Shown here in pieces: positions 8,782 through 18,675 of a stretch of 64,000 nucleotides of DNA (its first letter is position 1; each line of letters opens with the position of its first letter). The stretch spans positions 3,288,501 through 3,352,500 of the forward strand of contig AP031353.1 in the NCBI GenBank assembly GCA_037833965.1, given 5' to 3'. Made by a program: the position numbers and the translations under genes. The DNA is from Marchantia polymorpha subsp. ruderalis (lineage: Eukaryota > Streptophyta > Marchantiopsida > Marchantiales > Marchantiaceae). The notes under the pieces are model-generated. The model ran no database searches. It was given only the letters and a program-made list of their open reading frames with translations, and was not told the origin of the DNA.

Positions 8782-11613
8782 TCACATGTGGTATTTCTTC
8801 AACCGCCACCCGTTCACTCGGGTGCCTAACAAATCGCCGGCCAGGTCCGCAAGTTGGATGGATCCATTCGGGAAGACTTCGACAACCCTGTAAGGTCCCA
8901 TCCATCTTAGGTGCAGTTTGCCTGGGAATCTGGCATGCCTGCTGTCGTAGAGCAATGCCAAATCACCCGCCTGCAGGAGTACCGGTTTGATCTTTTTATC
9001 GTATCTCTCCTTTCGGCGGAGCTGGATTTTCCTGGTGCGATCTTCGGCGTCTCGTCTCCTCTCATCCAGCAGCGTGACCTCCTGTAACCTGTAGAGCTGA
9101 CTCTCCTCTGCGCCCATCCTCTGCAAATCCAACGTTCGTTGGGTGGGTACTTCAAATTCGATCGGGAGGATCGGGTGTTGCCCATACACCAGAAAGTATG
9201 GTGTCTGTTTGGTCGTGATCTTCTCAGCTGTCCGGTACGCCCATAGAGCGGCTGCTAGCTTTGTATCCCAGTCGTGAGCGTGATTCACCGTGACCTTGAG
9301 TAGTATTTTACACAGCAGACCATTGGACTTCTCCGTCAGTCCATTTGCCTTGGGATTGTATGGAGTAGTCTTCCGGTGCTTGATGTGGAAATACCGTGTC
9401 AGATCTTCGATGATCTGATTCAGAAAATGCGTGCCCCGGTCGCTGACTAGCTCTAAGGGACATCCGTAGCGTGTGATGATCGACTCAAACAAGAAGGCTG
9501 CCACTGTGGCAGCATCATCCCTTCTGGTGGCCCTGGCCTCTACCATTTTGGTGGCGTAGTCCGTTGCTACCAGAATGTAGCGCCTTCGTGTACTTCTAGT
9601 CACTGGTTGTATCGGCCCTACAAAGTCAATGCCCCACTTTTTGAAAGGTGCTAGAGGCATGATGGGAGTCAGGGGCCAGCGTGTTGTAGGCGTCGGTCTC
9701 CCCGTCCTCTGGCAACTGTCGCACTTGCGGATGTAATCGAGAACATCCTTAAACATGGTCGGCCACCAATACCCCGCATTTAGAATCTTTGTGACCGTGT
9801 TCCTGGTGGCATAGTGTCCACCCGCCTCCTCTGTATGCATCGCACTCACTATTCTTGGTACCTCTGATTCCTCCAGGCATCTGCATAAGCGCTCATTTGC
9901 CATCTTCTTGAACAAAACCCCCTGCTGGAGTTGGTACGGGCCTGCCTTATGAATAAAGACAGTTCGCTGTTCCAAATCCATGCCTACGGGACACTGGAGG
10001 GTTAGCAGATATCGATACAGGTCGGCATAGCGGGACTCATGTCCTGCAGACAATTGAAATAACTCTTCATCTGGAAAATCGTCCACCAATTCCTCCTCTG
10101 TCGGCTGGGTCCATAATCGGGACAAGTAATCCGCATTTTCGTGGTGCACCCCTTTCCTGGTCTGGACTGTGTAGGTGAACTCTTGTAGTAATAACACCCA
10201 CCTGGCGATCCGACCGGATAGGTCGGCTTTCTTGACTAGGTGTTGCAATGCGTAGTGGTCCACATGGAACACAAACTCGTAGCAGATTAGGTAGTGACGG
10301 AACTTTTTACAGGAGTACACCATCCCCAACGCTTCTCTCTCCGTCGTGGTGTACTTCCGCTCTGCTAGAGACAGCTGTCGGCTCGCGAAGTAGATCGGGT
10401 AGTCCTTTTTGTTGTCATCCTTTTGACTCAGCACTACACCGATGGCGAAGGCAGATGTGTCAACGTAAACATGGAATGGTCGATTCCAGTCTGGACTCCT
10501 TAGTACGGGAGCAGTCGTGAGTTTCGCTTTAAGAGCCTCAAATGCTGACTGCTGGTTCGCACCCCAAGCATAAGGCTCGTCCTTCTTCAACAACTTGGTC
10601 AGGTCCGCCGCCAGTATTGCATACAGGTGTATGAATCTTCGGTAGTAGCCCACATGACCCAGGAATGCTCGCAGCTCTCTTAGATTCGTGGGTGGCTCAA
10701 GCTCGAGTATAACCTTGACCTTCTCGATGTCCACCGCAATGCCGTCTGCCGAGACCCGATGACCCAACAAGATCCCACTAGTCATAAAGAAAAAGCACTT
10801 CTCGGGATGCAGTGATAAACTGCTCTCTCTACATTTATCGAAGGTCTGCTTCAAGTGACTTAGGTGTTCAGACCGCTTCCCAAAGACACAGAAGTCATCT
10901 ATGAATATTTCCAGGAACTTCCTCAGTTGTTCCTGGAAGATATTGGTCATCATCCGTTGAAAGGTGGCAGGCGCGTTGCACAGACCGAAGGGCATCTTGT
11001 GGTATGCGTAAGTTCCCCAGTCGGTTGTGAACGTAGTTTTATCCTTGTCCTGTTCCCGGATAGACACCTGGTTGTAACCTGAGAACCCATCCAGGAAGCT
11101 ATAACATTCATGTCTTGCGACATGGTCTAGAATGGCATCCGTGAATGGTAACGGGTGATGATCCTTGCGTGTTGCTGCATTCAACTTCCGGAAATCCTGA
11201 CACACTCGTATCTTACCCGTCAACTTCTTGGGTACGATAACAATCGGCGACACCCACTCACTGCTGAGCACAGGGTAAATAATACCAGCACTCAAGTACT
11301 TATCTATCTCCTCCTTAACTAGCAAGGAGTATTTTGGGTTGAGGCGATACTGGCGCTGTCGTATGGGTACTGAGTCGTCCAGTAAATCGATACGGTGTTC
11401 CCCATACCGTGCAGGTATCCCCTTCATGTCTTCGATCTTCCAGGCGAAGACGTCGACATAATGGCTAAGGAATGCCTGTACTTTCCTTAGCTCGTCTCCT
11501 CTCACTGCGCTTGATACCTTCAAGCACTTGTCGGGACTGAGTTGTACTTCGTGACAGTCACTAGGGTCGACAATGCCCTCGGTGTGACTCGTCTCACTCC
11601 TTCCCAGTCCCAC
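8782..11613 (-). CDS. pol: Pol: reverse transcriptase, RNase H, integrase
   Basis: An open stretch of 943 codons. RT occupies about residues 90-250, with SEWVSPIVIVPKK, YSFLDGFSGYNQ and the catalytic FIDD at 237-240 (a YIDD variant). RNase H follows at about 350-500, with its first Asp in HVYVDTSAF. Integrase has the zinc-binding H593/H600/C631/C634 and a DD35E core at D663, D725 and E761. The frame has no ATG at its start: the nominal first codon is GTG and the first Met is residue 63. It is in the same frame as Gag-protease and separated from it by a single TAG, so it is most likely made as a readthrough fusion. The stop is about 40 bp from the polypurine tract. No chromodomain is recognisable. 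Confidence 0.95.
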   Translation of the reverse strand: MGLGRSETSHTEGIVDPSDCHEVQLSPDKCLKVSSAVRGDELRKVQAFLSHYVDVFAWKIEDMKGIPARYGEHRIDLLDDSVPIRQRQYRLNPKYSLLVKEEIDKYLSAGIIYPVLSSEWVSPIVIVPKKLTGKIRVCQDFRKLNAATRKDHHPLPFTDAILDHVARHECYSFLDGFSGYNQVSIREQDKDKTTFTTDWGTYAYHKMPFGLCNAPATFQRMMTNIFQEQLRKFLEIFIDDFCVFGKRSEHLSHLKQTFDKCRESSLSLHPEKCFFFMTSGILLGHRVSADGIAVDIEKVKVILELEPPTNLRELRAFLGHVGYYRRFIHLYAILAADLTKLLKKDEPYAWGANQQSAFEALKAKLTTAPVLRSPDWNRPFHVYVDTSAFAIGVVLSQKDDNKKDYPIYFASRQLSLAERKYTTTEREALGMVYSCKKFRHYLICYEFVFHVDHYALQHLVKKADLSGRIARWVLLLQEFTYTVQTRKGVHHENADYLSRLWTQPTEEELVDDFPDEELFQLSAGHESRYADLYRYLLTLQCPVGMDLEQRTVFIHKAGPYQLQQGVLFKKMANERLCRCLEESEVPRIVSAMHTEEAGGHYATRNTVTKILNAGYWWPTMFKDVLDYIRKCDSCQRTGRPTPTTRWPLTPIMPLAPFKKWGIDFVGPIQPVTRSTRRRYILVATDYATKMVEARATRRDDAATVAAFLFESIITRYGCPLELVSDRGTHFLNQIIEDLTRYFHIKHRKTTPYNPKANGLTEKSNGLLCKILLKVTVNHAHDWDTKLAAALWAYRTAEKITTKQTPYFLVYGQHPILPIEFEVPTQRTLDLQRMGAEESQLYRLQEVTLLDERRRDAEDRTRKIQLRRKERYDKKIKPVLLQAGDLALLYDSRHARFPGKLHLRWMGPYRVVEVFPNGSIQLADLAGDLLGTRVNGWRLKKYHM

Positions 11614-11628
11614 AGTTAATTGCTATTC
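11614..11628 (-). promoter_or_regulatory. Stop-codon readthrough site UAG-CAA-UUA
   Basis: The minus strand reads GAA TAG CAA TTA ACT across the Gag-protease stop (TAG at 11625-11623). UAG-CARYYA is the established leaky context of tobamovirus-type readthrough, and CAA-UUA is its classic form. The downstream pol frame is the same frame and lacks an initiator ATG, so readthrough is the natural way to express it. Confidence 0.75.
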
Positions 11629-14454
11629 GTCTTCCGGCTGAATAGCTTCCGGCTCTTCTTCTTCTCCCACCGAACAGCAGGCAACGAATCCCACGAAATA
11701 ATCGGATTCGGTACCACTGGAATCCGATCGCGCGGTCGACTCACTGTCCCCGCCCGATGTGTAACCTGCACTTGTCGATGGGGTCTCTCCTTCGTGTCTG
11801 ACCCTATTCCAGGGCACCGTAATGGTTTTGGTCGGTTCCGAAGGATGGGGAAACTTAAGGCGATGCCTTCGCCAATCACATCTGACTTGTGCGCCATATA
11901 GCCACGGTCGCCCGAGCAGAACGTCATAGCCCTGCTTCATCATCGGTTGAAGGATGATATACGTCAACCGAAAGTCCGCACCCCCGATGATTGTCTTGAC
12001 ATTGCGCAGCATACCTGCAGGCATTCTCCGCGTCTGATCCGCTAATCTCAACACACGCTTCGAGGGTTCGTATTGACTGAACCCCAAGGCTCTCGCGGTA
12101 TCCTCCGTCATTATGTTGACTCCTGATCCAGAGTCGATTGGCACCCTGCGTACACAACACCCTGCTATTTCCACATCGATCTCTGGTGGCCCTTGGTCTT
12201 CGCTCTCCACTTGATATACTTGAGAGGATGTGGATGCGCGCGTCTTCCGTGGACGCCGTAGCGAAAGCATCAACATTCTCCGATACGTCTTATTGTCCTC
12301 CAAGAGCTGCTTGAACGTGATGTTCACTTTTCGACTCCCGAGATCTTCGACCAAGTCATAGTGGGCGCGTTGGGTCGCCGGGGTCGGCGACGCTCTGCGA
12401 GGTTCCACGGTGGCTGCCAACTTCGCCCCAAGGGAGGATGTCAAGTCTGGCCGCGGTGGGTCCTTTTGAGTGCGGATCGCTTCCTTCAACAGGTTGGTTA
12501 CCTCGTTGCGGATATCCGGAGCATAGTCCCGTTTCAGCAAGCGTACTGGTTCGTCCTCGACTGCTGTCTGGGGGCGCACTGCTGGTGCCTCTCGCGTAGC
12601 CGAAGACTTCCGAGCAGGTCGCAAGTCGGACTTGCTGGATGTCTTCTCCTTCCCTTTTCCCGTCCGGTCGTCGGTTCTCCGTTCGTGCTTGCGAGTGTCA
12701 CGCTCTTGCTCCTTCGATTTCTTGGAACTACGAGTTTCGACCCGTGCGCACATAACCTCTTCCGCCGGCCATTCTTCGTCTTCGTCATCCCCGTCTGAAC
12801 CTACTTCGACCTGGTTAACTTGGACGTCCTCCTTGGCAGGAGGGTTCACAAATCGTACCGCTGGCCGAGGGACTGGTGGCTGATCACACTCTGGCGCAGT
12901 ATGCCCGGTCTTCTTGCAATTACTACATGTCGGAACATAATCGTTTCGCCTTTTTGGATGGGGACACTGCGGTGAGAAGTGTCCAACTTCCCCGCAATTA
13001 TAACAAGCTCGCGGTGGCGGTGGGTCAAACGTCCCTGGGGGTGCTCTCCGCCTCACGGGTACTGTAGTGGCCCGATCCACCGGATGATATCGTGGGACTT
13101 GCATTGCTGAAACTGCAGTAGGGGTAGGAACCGACTGGACGGCGTAGGCTGTCTCTTCGCTAGCCTCTCCATAGTACTGGGGGTGCTCTCCATAGTACGG
13201 TTGTGCCCACTCTAATGCGTTGACTGGATATGACGGACGGGTGGTAAGGCACTCGGTGTTTGCATGTCCCACCGCCCCGCACGTAGTACACCATAAGTTC
13301 GCTCGCACTCTCCCGGGTGATTTTCGGCGATCATGCCCGCCTACCACTTGAACCTTGAGATCGGCGAAGTCCTTCACAAGGGTCTCCATCTTCGAGGCTA
13401 TGTCTCCCGGCGCTCTGTCCGTAGTCACTCGTCGGGTGCCCTTTTTCTTCGCTGCCCCATGCTTCTTCCTCTTCTTCTCCTCCTCCGACGATGAGGTTTC
13501 CTCTTCTTCGGATGAGGAACGGTTCTCGTCCGAAGACGATTCCTCCGATGACGGAGTTGTACCTCTACGTCGTCTTCGCCCTCCCTTCGGTTTTCGCTCC
13601 TTCGACTCCCGTCTCTCTCTCCCTCTTCGGTTGAGAGTGGAAGTTTCGAAGGCTTCTGCCGATGCAATCACATCCTCAATAGTGTCGCACTTGCTGCGTC
13701 GGCAAAAAGTCTCCATCTCCCGAGTTAAACCGGTCACGTACCAATCCACAGCTTGTTGTACCGAGAAAGGGGACCCTGGTCCTGTTTTTGGTATTCTGTC
13801 AAGGAGGTCCAGAAATCTCTCAGTGTAGTCACGCAGACTCTCCTTCTTTTCTTGCTGCAAATTACGCAACTTTGTCAAAACCCGGCTGTCGTAGCCGAGC
13901 TCGCGGAAGCGGCGAAGGAACTTCTCCTTCAGCTGGGCCCATGTTGTCAACCCAGTCGGATCGATGCTCTCGTGATTGTACCAACTCCTCGCTTTCTTCC
14001 GCAGAAGGCTTGGAAAGATCCTTAGTCGGTCGTCGTCTGCGATCTCGCGATTGGCAATAGACACCGATTCGAACAACTTGATGTATGAATCTGCATCGTC
14101 GTCATCCCCACTCCCTTTATACTTTGGGTAGGAATGTTTAGTAATCGGCTGAGGTAGCCGCACATTGGCTTGTCCGTCCGCCATCGGTGTGTCTGTCGAC
14201 GGTTCTCGAGCGGTCGTTTCTAATTCACGAGGCGGGTCCGTGCAAGGAATATCTAGTAGAACTGTAAGCACCAAGTTTGGTTCCGAGTCGCCGGGGGTAG
14301 GTTCCCCAAGGATGTCGGCCGAACTAGGCTTAGGTACGCTTTTTGGTGTTTTCTTGTTTTGACGCCGTGTCTCTTCCACGGCCTTCTCTGAATCTCGTCG
14401 GAACCTGCGGACAGCTCTAGCACTTAGGTTGCTCCCGCTAGCCCCAGTCGACAT
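11623..14454 (-). CDS. gag-pro: Gag-protease polyprotein
   Basis: A 943-aa ORF. Residues about 109-270 form a retrotransposon Gag core (WYNHES, TWAQLKEKFLRRF, LRDYTERFLDLLDR). A Ser/Glu- and Arg-rich stretch follows at about 275-345. Three CCHC zinc knuckles lie at C389-C402, C484-C497 and C510-C523, each CX2CX4HX4C. A charged linker leads to an aspartic protease with the catalytic DSGSG at 774-778 and a YDVLLGRPW strand near 845. The start ATG lies about 48 bp beyond the primer-binding site, so the leader between the LTR and gag is short. It ends at the leaky TAG that precedes pol. It would form the particle and mature the polyprotein. Confidence 0.95.
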   Translation of the reverse strand: MSTGASGSNLSARAVRRFRRDSEKAVEETRRQNKKTPKSVPKPSSADILGEPTPGDSEPNLVLTVLLDIPCTDPPRELETTAREPSTDTPMADGQANVRLPQPITKHSYPKYKGSGDDDDADSYIKLFESVSIANREIADDDRLRIFPSLLRKKARSWYNHESIDPTGLTTWAQLKEKFLRRFRELGYDSRVLTKLRNLQQEKKESLRDYTERFLDLLDRIPKTGPGSPFSVQQAVDWYVTGLTREMETFCRRSKCDTIEDVIASAEAFETSTLNRRGRERRESKERKPKGGRRRRRGTTPSSEESSSDENRSSSEEEETSSSEEEKKRKKHGAAKKKGTRRVTTDRAPGDIASKMETLVKDFADLKVQVVGGHDRRKSPGRVRANLWCTTCGAVGHANTECLTTRPSYPVNALEWAQPYYGEHPQYYGEASEETAYAVQSVPTPTAVSAMQVPRYHPVDRATTVPVRRRAPPGTFDPPPPRACYNCGEVGHFSPQCPHPKRRNDYVPTCSNCKKTGHTAPECDQPPVPRPAVRFVNPPAKEDVQVNQVEVGSDGDDEDEEWPAEEVMCARVETRSSKKSKEQERDTRKHERRTDDRTGKGKEKTSSKSDLRPARKSSATREAPAVRPQTAVEDEPVRLLKRDYAPDIRNEVTNLLKEAIRTQKDPPRPDLTSSLGAKLAATVEPRRASPTPATQRAHYDLVEDLGSRKVNITFKQLLEDNKTYRRMLMLSLRRPRKTRASTSSQVYQVESEDQGPPEIDVEIAGCCVRRVPIDSGSGVNIMTEDTARALGFSQYEPSKRVLRLADQTRRMPAGMLRNVKTIIGGADFRLTYIILQPMMKQGYDVLLGRPWLYGAQVRCDWRRHRLKFPHPSEPTKTITVPWNRVRHEGETPSTSAGYTSGGDSESTARSDSSGTESDYFVGFVACCSVGEEEEPEAIQPEDE

Positions 14455-14501
14455 TCACCGAGCATGGCTGCTCGTAAAAACCCCCGGTGTTGACGCAACT
14501 G

Positions 14502-14519
14502 TCCCCGGCAGCGGCGCCA
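14502..14519 (-). other. Primer-binding site (tRNA-Asp type)
   Basis: The minus strand reads TGGCGCCGCTGCCGGGGA, 22 bp inside the 5' LTR. Plant Tat/Athila-like elements use nearly this sequence, with GTT in place of GCT, as a site complementary to the tRNA-Asp 3' end. Confidence 0.88.
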
Positions 14520-15487
14520 AAAAGAAGTTGTCGGCTTCTTATGTAATAACCCACTAAAGGCTAAAACTGCAATATAGTGGTAGAAAGGTCGAACCCACAG
14601 GGACAGAGGAACACACAGGGTACAAAGTGTCACGTTTTAACAGACTATTGAGGAGTTTGAATTCTCAGGCAACTGTCACTCCCAGAAATACTGCAAGTGT
14701 CCACTCGGAGCGCACTCGGAGGTCGCACAGTGCAGCGTAACACACACACACACACACCTGAAACTACAGAAACACAACCCAGAGATCCGTTAGGACCTCT
14801 ACTCAAGATTTCAGGGGGGAAGTCTCTCGCGAGCACACTCAGCGAAGCTGCGGGCAGTGGCTTCCAACTCCGGCTTTTACAACACTTCCACTAGCTTGCT
14901 GCTAGTGTAGGAAACCCGGTTTGGACTGCCTACTTCGGATCGAAGTCACTCCTACGCGGTGAACAACACTCTCAACTCACAAAACGCGCAGAGAACACAG
15001 GTCCGCACTGAAGGACTCACTGTGAAACATTCCAGTAACACAACAACAGTCTATTGAAGAGTTTGAATTCTCAGGCACTTGTCATTCCCAGAAATACTAT
15101 AGGGGTTACCCTCAAGGCACCTGCTGCAGCGTAACCTGAATTTACAACCAAGGCTTACACGAAGTGGCAAAACTTCACTTTGGCATTCAGGGGAAAAAAT
15201 CCCAAGGGAGTACAATCAGAAAGAAACACTCGAAGGTGTAGGGGCGAAACTGTTCAAGTATCTAACTAGTCACTGGCTCTGAGCATCGGCAGTCACCCGC
15301 AGGTGCAGATCCGAACTACTCAAGTCTCTAACCAATGTACTAGCTCTGAACATTCGGCCGAAGGCCTTCAGCTACAAAATGCGGAACGCTAAGTTGTAAC
15401 TCCTCCTGCGTGGTGACAGAACTCAAGGACACAAACACGCAAAGGAAATGGGTTCCTGATCTATACTTCTGAGTTTGGGAAAGAACC

Positions 15488-15518
15488 CCAGGCAAAACGC
15501 CTGGAACTATTTTATACC
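15488..15518 (-). promoter_or_regulatory. Core promoter of the 5' LTR
   Basis: GGTATAAAATAG lies at 15518-15507 on the minus strand and the CCAGGC/GCCTGG hairpin at 15504-15488. This copy should drive the genomic transcript of the complete element, starting just downstream of the LTR ORF. Confidence 0.65.
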
Positions 15519-15552
15519 TTCTAAGTCCTAACTAGCACTACACTGCACTACG

Positions 15553-18500
15553 CTACACGCCTGCACGGAACCACGCTACACTACACTCCGCGGAACCTGT
15601 ACTACGTCTCCTGCGCGGCCGACTGCCGCGCACTAACTCCCTACCCTGCCAATCTTCCGCTCGACTGCGCAGTCCCAAACGCTGCAACGCCGCGGACACC
15701 TCCACTTCGAGGGCGGACATGGTATCCTGTGCCTTCGACAGAAAGGCATCGAGCTTCTTTGCTACCTTCCGCCGACTCCTACTGTCGCCTGACAACAACC
15801 CGGCTGCGCGTAATTCAAACTCACGCAGTGTGAGTTTCTCCTGCGCCTTCACTTCCCAGTGGGCGTAGCCCTTGAGACAGTGGGCGACACGCCTCGCCGT
15901 CTCCACCTTCGTGCGATCCGCCTCCTTCCTGCGATCCTCTTCAATTATCACTAATTGCGATTCGGCTTCAGCACGTTGCGCTCTCAATTCGCCACACTCT
16001 GACTGTAACCTGCGGATTAACTCTTCATCCGCCTGCCGTGCGAGCTGACATTGTTCCAACAACCGCGTCTGTCGCACGAGCTCCTCTGACAAAATCCGAT
16101 TCTGGGTCTGCTCAGAAATGAGTGCTTCCTTGACCTTCACCTGCTCCTTGGTGAGCTCGTCCAGTTTCTCATCCTTCATCTTCTCGGAGTGCTTGTAGAA
16201 TTTCTGATTAAGCTTATACTGACCCCACAAGCATGCATGCTTCTCCTTCAATTCCCTCAACTCCTGGTCCACTCTAGCTAATAGCTTGCTGGTGTGGACT
16301 TTAGTGCGAGTCCGCCTGCGCACTAACTCGATGTAAGATCCCGGCTGGAGTGGGTCGGCGTATTTATCGACCTTGCGATCCAAGTACCTCAGCAACGGAA
16401 TCACCTGCTCAGAGAGCGCCGCCGCCGGCGCTCCAACAATTTCCTCCTCCTCCTCCTCGGTGTCTTCTGCTCCTGACATTTCTTCCGTGGAGCCTCCGTC
16501 GTCATCATCCGAGTGGAGAATTTCAGTCGCCATTGATTGCGTCGGCGACTGCCCCGAGTGGGGCTGCACGTCATCGACGTGTGCTGCCTGCGAAGGCACG
16601 GCTGCAGCCTCGCTGCTCGTCGCCAAAATGTCTAAGGCGGAAGGCGAATGTACCCGTGCGGCATCCCCGTCGCTCGCTTGATGGTTGTCTACCGCGTCCT
16701 CTCTGCCGCCGTCGCCCGCCGCCGAAGGCGATCGAGCGGAGGGTGGCTGCGCGGGGTTTGATTGCGCATCGCGCATCGAAATTTCATCCCGCGGACAGTC
16801 ACTCCGCTCCTCCGTCTGTTGCTGCTCCCTTGATCGGTCCGTGGGGGCTGTGCCCGGCCCGTGCGCAGGCGCAATTGCCGGCGCCTTGTCCGCCGCAGGC
16901 GTAGCGCCGCGGACATCCATCGCCGAAGGCGACATGGCCGGGGGCCGCTCGCCCGATGTCCCTTGGCCTATAGGCCCTACCGCCGAAGGCGCATCTATCG
17001 GCGGACTTCCCGCCGATGGTGCGGCCTCCGCACGCTCCCTGCTCGTATCTCCTCGGCTCGAAGGCCCTGGCGCCGAAGGCGCGAATTGCGGCGCGTGGTG
17101 CGCCGGAGGGTCTGGCCCCGAGGGCCGGTGTCTCGTAGGCGGTTCTTCCGCCGGCTCCTTCCCCTTCCTACGTTGGAACAGGGGTGATTCTTGCCTGTGC
17201 ACAGGCGGCACGTGTGGAGGTGTCCTGTGCACAGGCGACCTGTGCACAGGTGAGCGCCTGTGCACAGGCGGACTGCTCCTTCCCACGCGTAAGCGTAGAT
17301 CCACGTCCACTTGTGATCGCCTGTCCGCGGAGGTTCGCCTGTGCGCAAACGGAACATCTGTCCGCATCGCACGTGGTAACTCCGGAGGCCCTTGGCCCGT
17401 AGGCGGCCTCTCTCCCGTCGAGGTTGCAGCGTGGCCCGTTGCTCCTACGGTCGTCCGCGCTTCCTCATGCTTCTCTGGCGACGCACTTCCTTTCTCCGTC
17501 GCAATCGTCGCCGTGTCCGCACTGTCGGCTGGTAACACCAGTCTGCGTGCCTTCTGCTTCGGCCGGCTGTATGACTCGCACAGCGGCCGCGGTCGAATGG
17601 GAGCAGAGGGTTCTTGATGCTGCTCCTCTTCAGACTCTTCCCTCCATCGCCGCTTCCGCGGCACTCGCGCTGCAGGAGTGTGTCTCCCTTCGTCCCTTCG
17701 CCTTGATGGGGTAGAAGTCGGTGACTCCTCTGCATCAGTGTCGACCTCATTCTCCCGCACATACTTCCCGGGATGGTCGATGGACAATGGCGGAAAATGT
17801 TCAAGCTCCGCCGCTGTCAAACAATTCCGCTGTCGATAAAAATTGATGAGGAAAGGAGAAAGATGGTTTAGAGTCCCCCCCTTCTCCTCAAACGCGTGCT
17901 GTCGCATCACCCTGTGCAGGATGCTCGCCCAGTGAATTGGAGTTCCCTCGATGACGCACTCCACAAAAGAGACCTGCCACAATGTGATGTAGCAGGCGCG
18001 GTGCGGCTGCAGTAATTGCATCAGCGCCGCGGACAAAGTCCGGCGAAATCGATCCTTGTAATCACGGGTCCTGTACCCATTCTTGGTAGACCTCCCGGTC
18101 TTGAACAGCTCCACAAATTGCGCCTCTTCCTGCTTGGTCACCTTGATGCTCTCACTGTCGAAAAGGAGATGCCCTGGCATGCCAGCACATCTTCCCAACG
18201 CCTGCGCCCAATCTTGGACTGTCCACCGATCAACATGCGGACGCAATCCGCGCGAGGGTGGTCCCTGTGGCTCTAGCCACTCGCGCACCATATTCGCACA
18301 GATGTAGTTCCATCCCCATAGCAAGAAATCGAGCTTTCTTGCTATTAAGCGCTCCTCGAAAGCGCGCAGCCCGTTCTGTGGTAGGCGAAGTGGCACCATC
18401 CGCAATCTGCTCGGTCTCGTCATTGCGTTCCTGGGGTTCGTTCGCCCGCTCATTCTACTTCCGCACCGCCCGAGCTTCTTTCTCTCTCGGCAAACTCTAA

Positions 18501-18675
18501 TCGCCCTCAATTCCAAATCACGCGCATTCACTTCTCCCTCAATCAACAAGAAATCTCCTGTGCGACGACGTCGAGAATGTTCCGCAGCCAGCAGATGGAT
18601 GCGCGCAGCGCGCACAAGAGATTGGAATCGCGAATTCAAGAATGGGACGTTCTCCGCCGCCCGGTCGAAGGTCAT
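15553..18675 (-). CDS. LTR U3-encoded 1040-aa protein of unknown function (5' LTR copy)
   Basis: This is the 5' LTR counterpart of the ORF at 4359-7499. It is intact and six residues shorter because an 18-bp unit (Gly-Arg-Ala-Ser-Ala-Asp type) is missing. The few amino-acid differences from the 3' LTR copy are all in the low-complexity middle or linker. In the 5' LTR it lies upstream of the TATA box and so should be absent from the genomic RNA. Expression from this copy would need a promoter in the first 1.2 kb of U3, where I recognise no clear TATA box. Confidence 0.85.
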   Translation of the reverse strand: MTFDRAAENVPFLNSRFQSLVRAARIHLLAAEHSRRRRTGDFLLIEGEVNARDLELRAIRVCRERKKLGRCGSRMSGRTNPRNAMTRPSRLRMVPLRLPQNGLRAFEERLIARKLDFLLWGWNYICANMVREWLEPQGPPSRGLRPHVDRWTVQDWAQALGRCAGMPGHLLFDSESIKVTKQEEAQFVELFKTGRSTKNGYRTRDYKDRFRRTLSAALMQLLQPHRACYITLWQVSFVECVIEGTPIHWASILHRVMRQHAFEEKGGTLNHLSPFLINFYRQRNCLTAAELEHFPPLSIDHPGKYVRENEVDTDAEESPTSTPSRRRDEGRHTPAARVPRKRRWREESEEEQHQEPSAPIRPRPLCESYSRPKQKARRLVLPADSADTATIATEKGSASPEKHEEARTTVGATGHAATSTGERPPTGQGPPELPRAMRTDVPFAHRRTSADRRSQVDVDLRLRVGRSSPPVHRRSPVHRSPVHRTPPHVPPVHRQESPLFQRRKGKEPAEEPPTRHRPSGPDPPAHHAPQFAPSAPGPSSRGDTSRERAEAAPSAGSPPIDAPSAVGPIGQGTSGERPPAMSPSAMDVRGATPAADKAPAIAPAHGPGTAPTDRSREQQQTEERSDCPRDEISMRDAQSNPAQPPSARSPSAAGDGGREDAVDNHQASDGDAARVHSPSALDILATSSEAAAVPSQAAHVDDVQPHSGQSPTQSMATEILHSDDDDGGSTEEMSGAEDTEEEEEEIVGAPAAALSEQVIPLLRYLDRKVDKYADPLQPGSYIELVRRRTRTKVHTSKLLARVDQELRELKEKHACLWGQYKLNQKFYKHSEKMKDEKLDELTKEQVKVKEALISEQTQNRILSEELVRQTRLLEQCQLARQADEELIRRLQSECGELRAQRAEAESQLVIIEEDRRKEADRTKVETARRVAHCLKGYAHWEVKAQEKLTLREFELRAAGLLSGDSRSRRKVAKKLDAFLSKAQDTMSALEVEVSAALQRLGLRSRAEDWQGRELVRGSRPRRRRSTGSAECSVAWFRAGV

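Noticed and set aside
13355-13828. 157-codon ORF on the plus strand opposite gag
   Set aside because: It is an antisense shadow of the Ser/Glu-rich linker of Gag.
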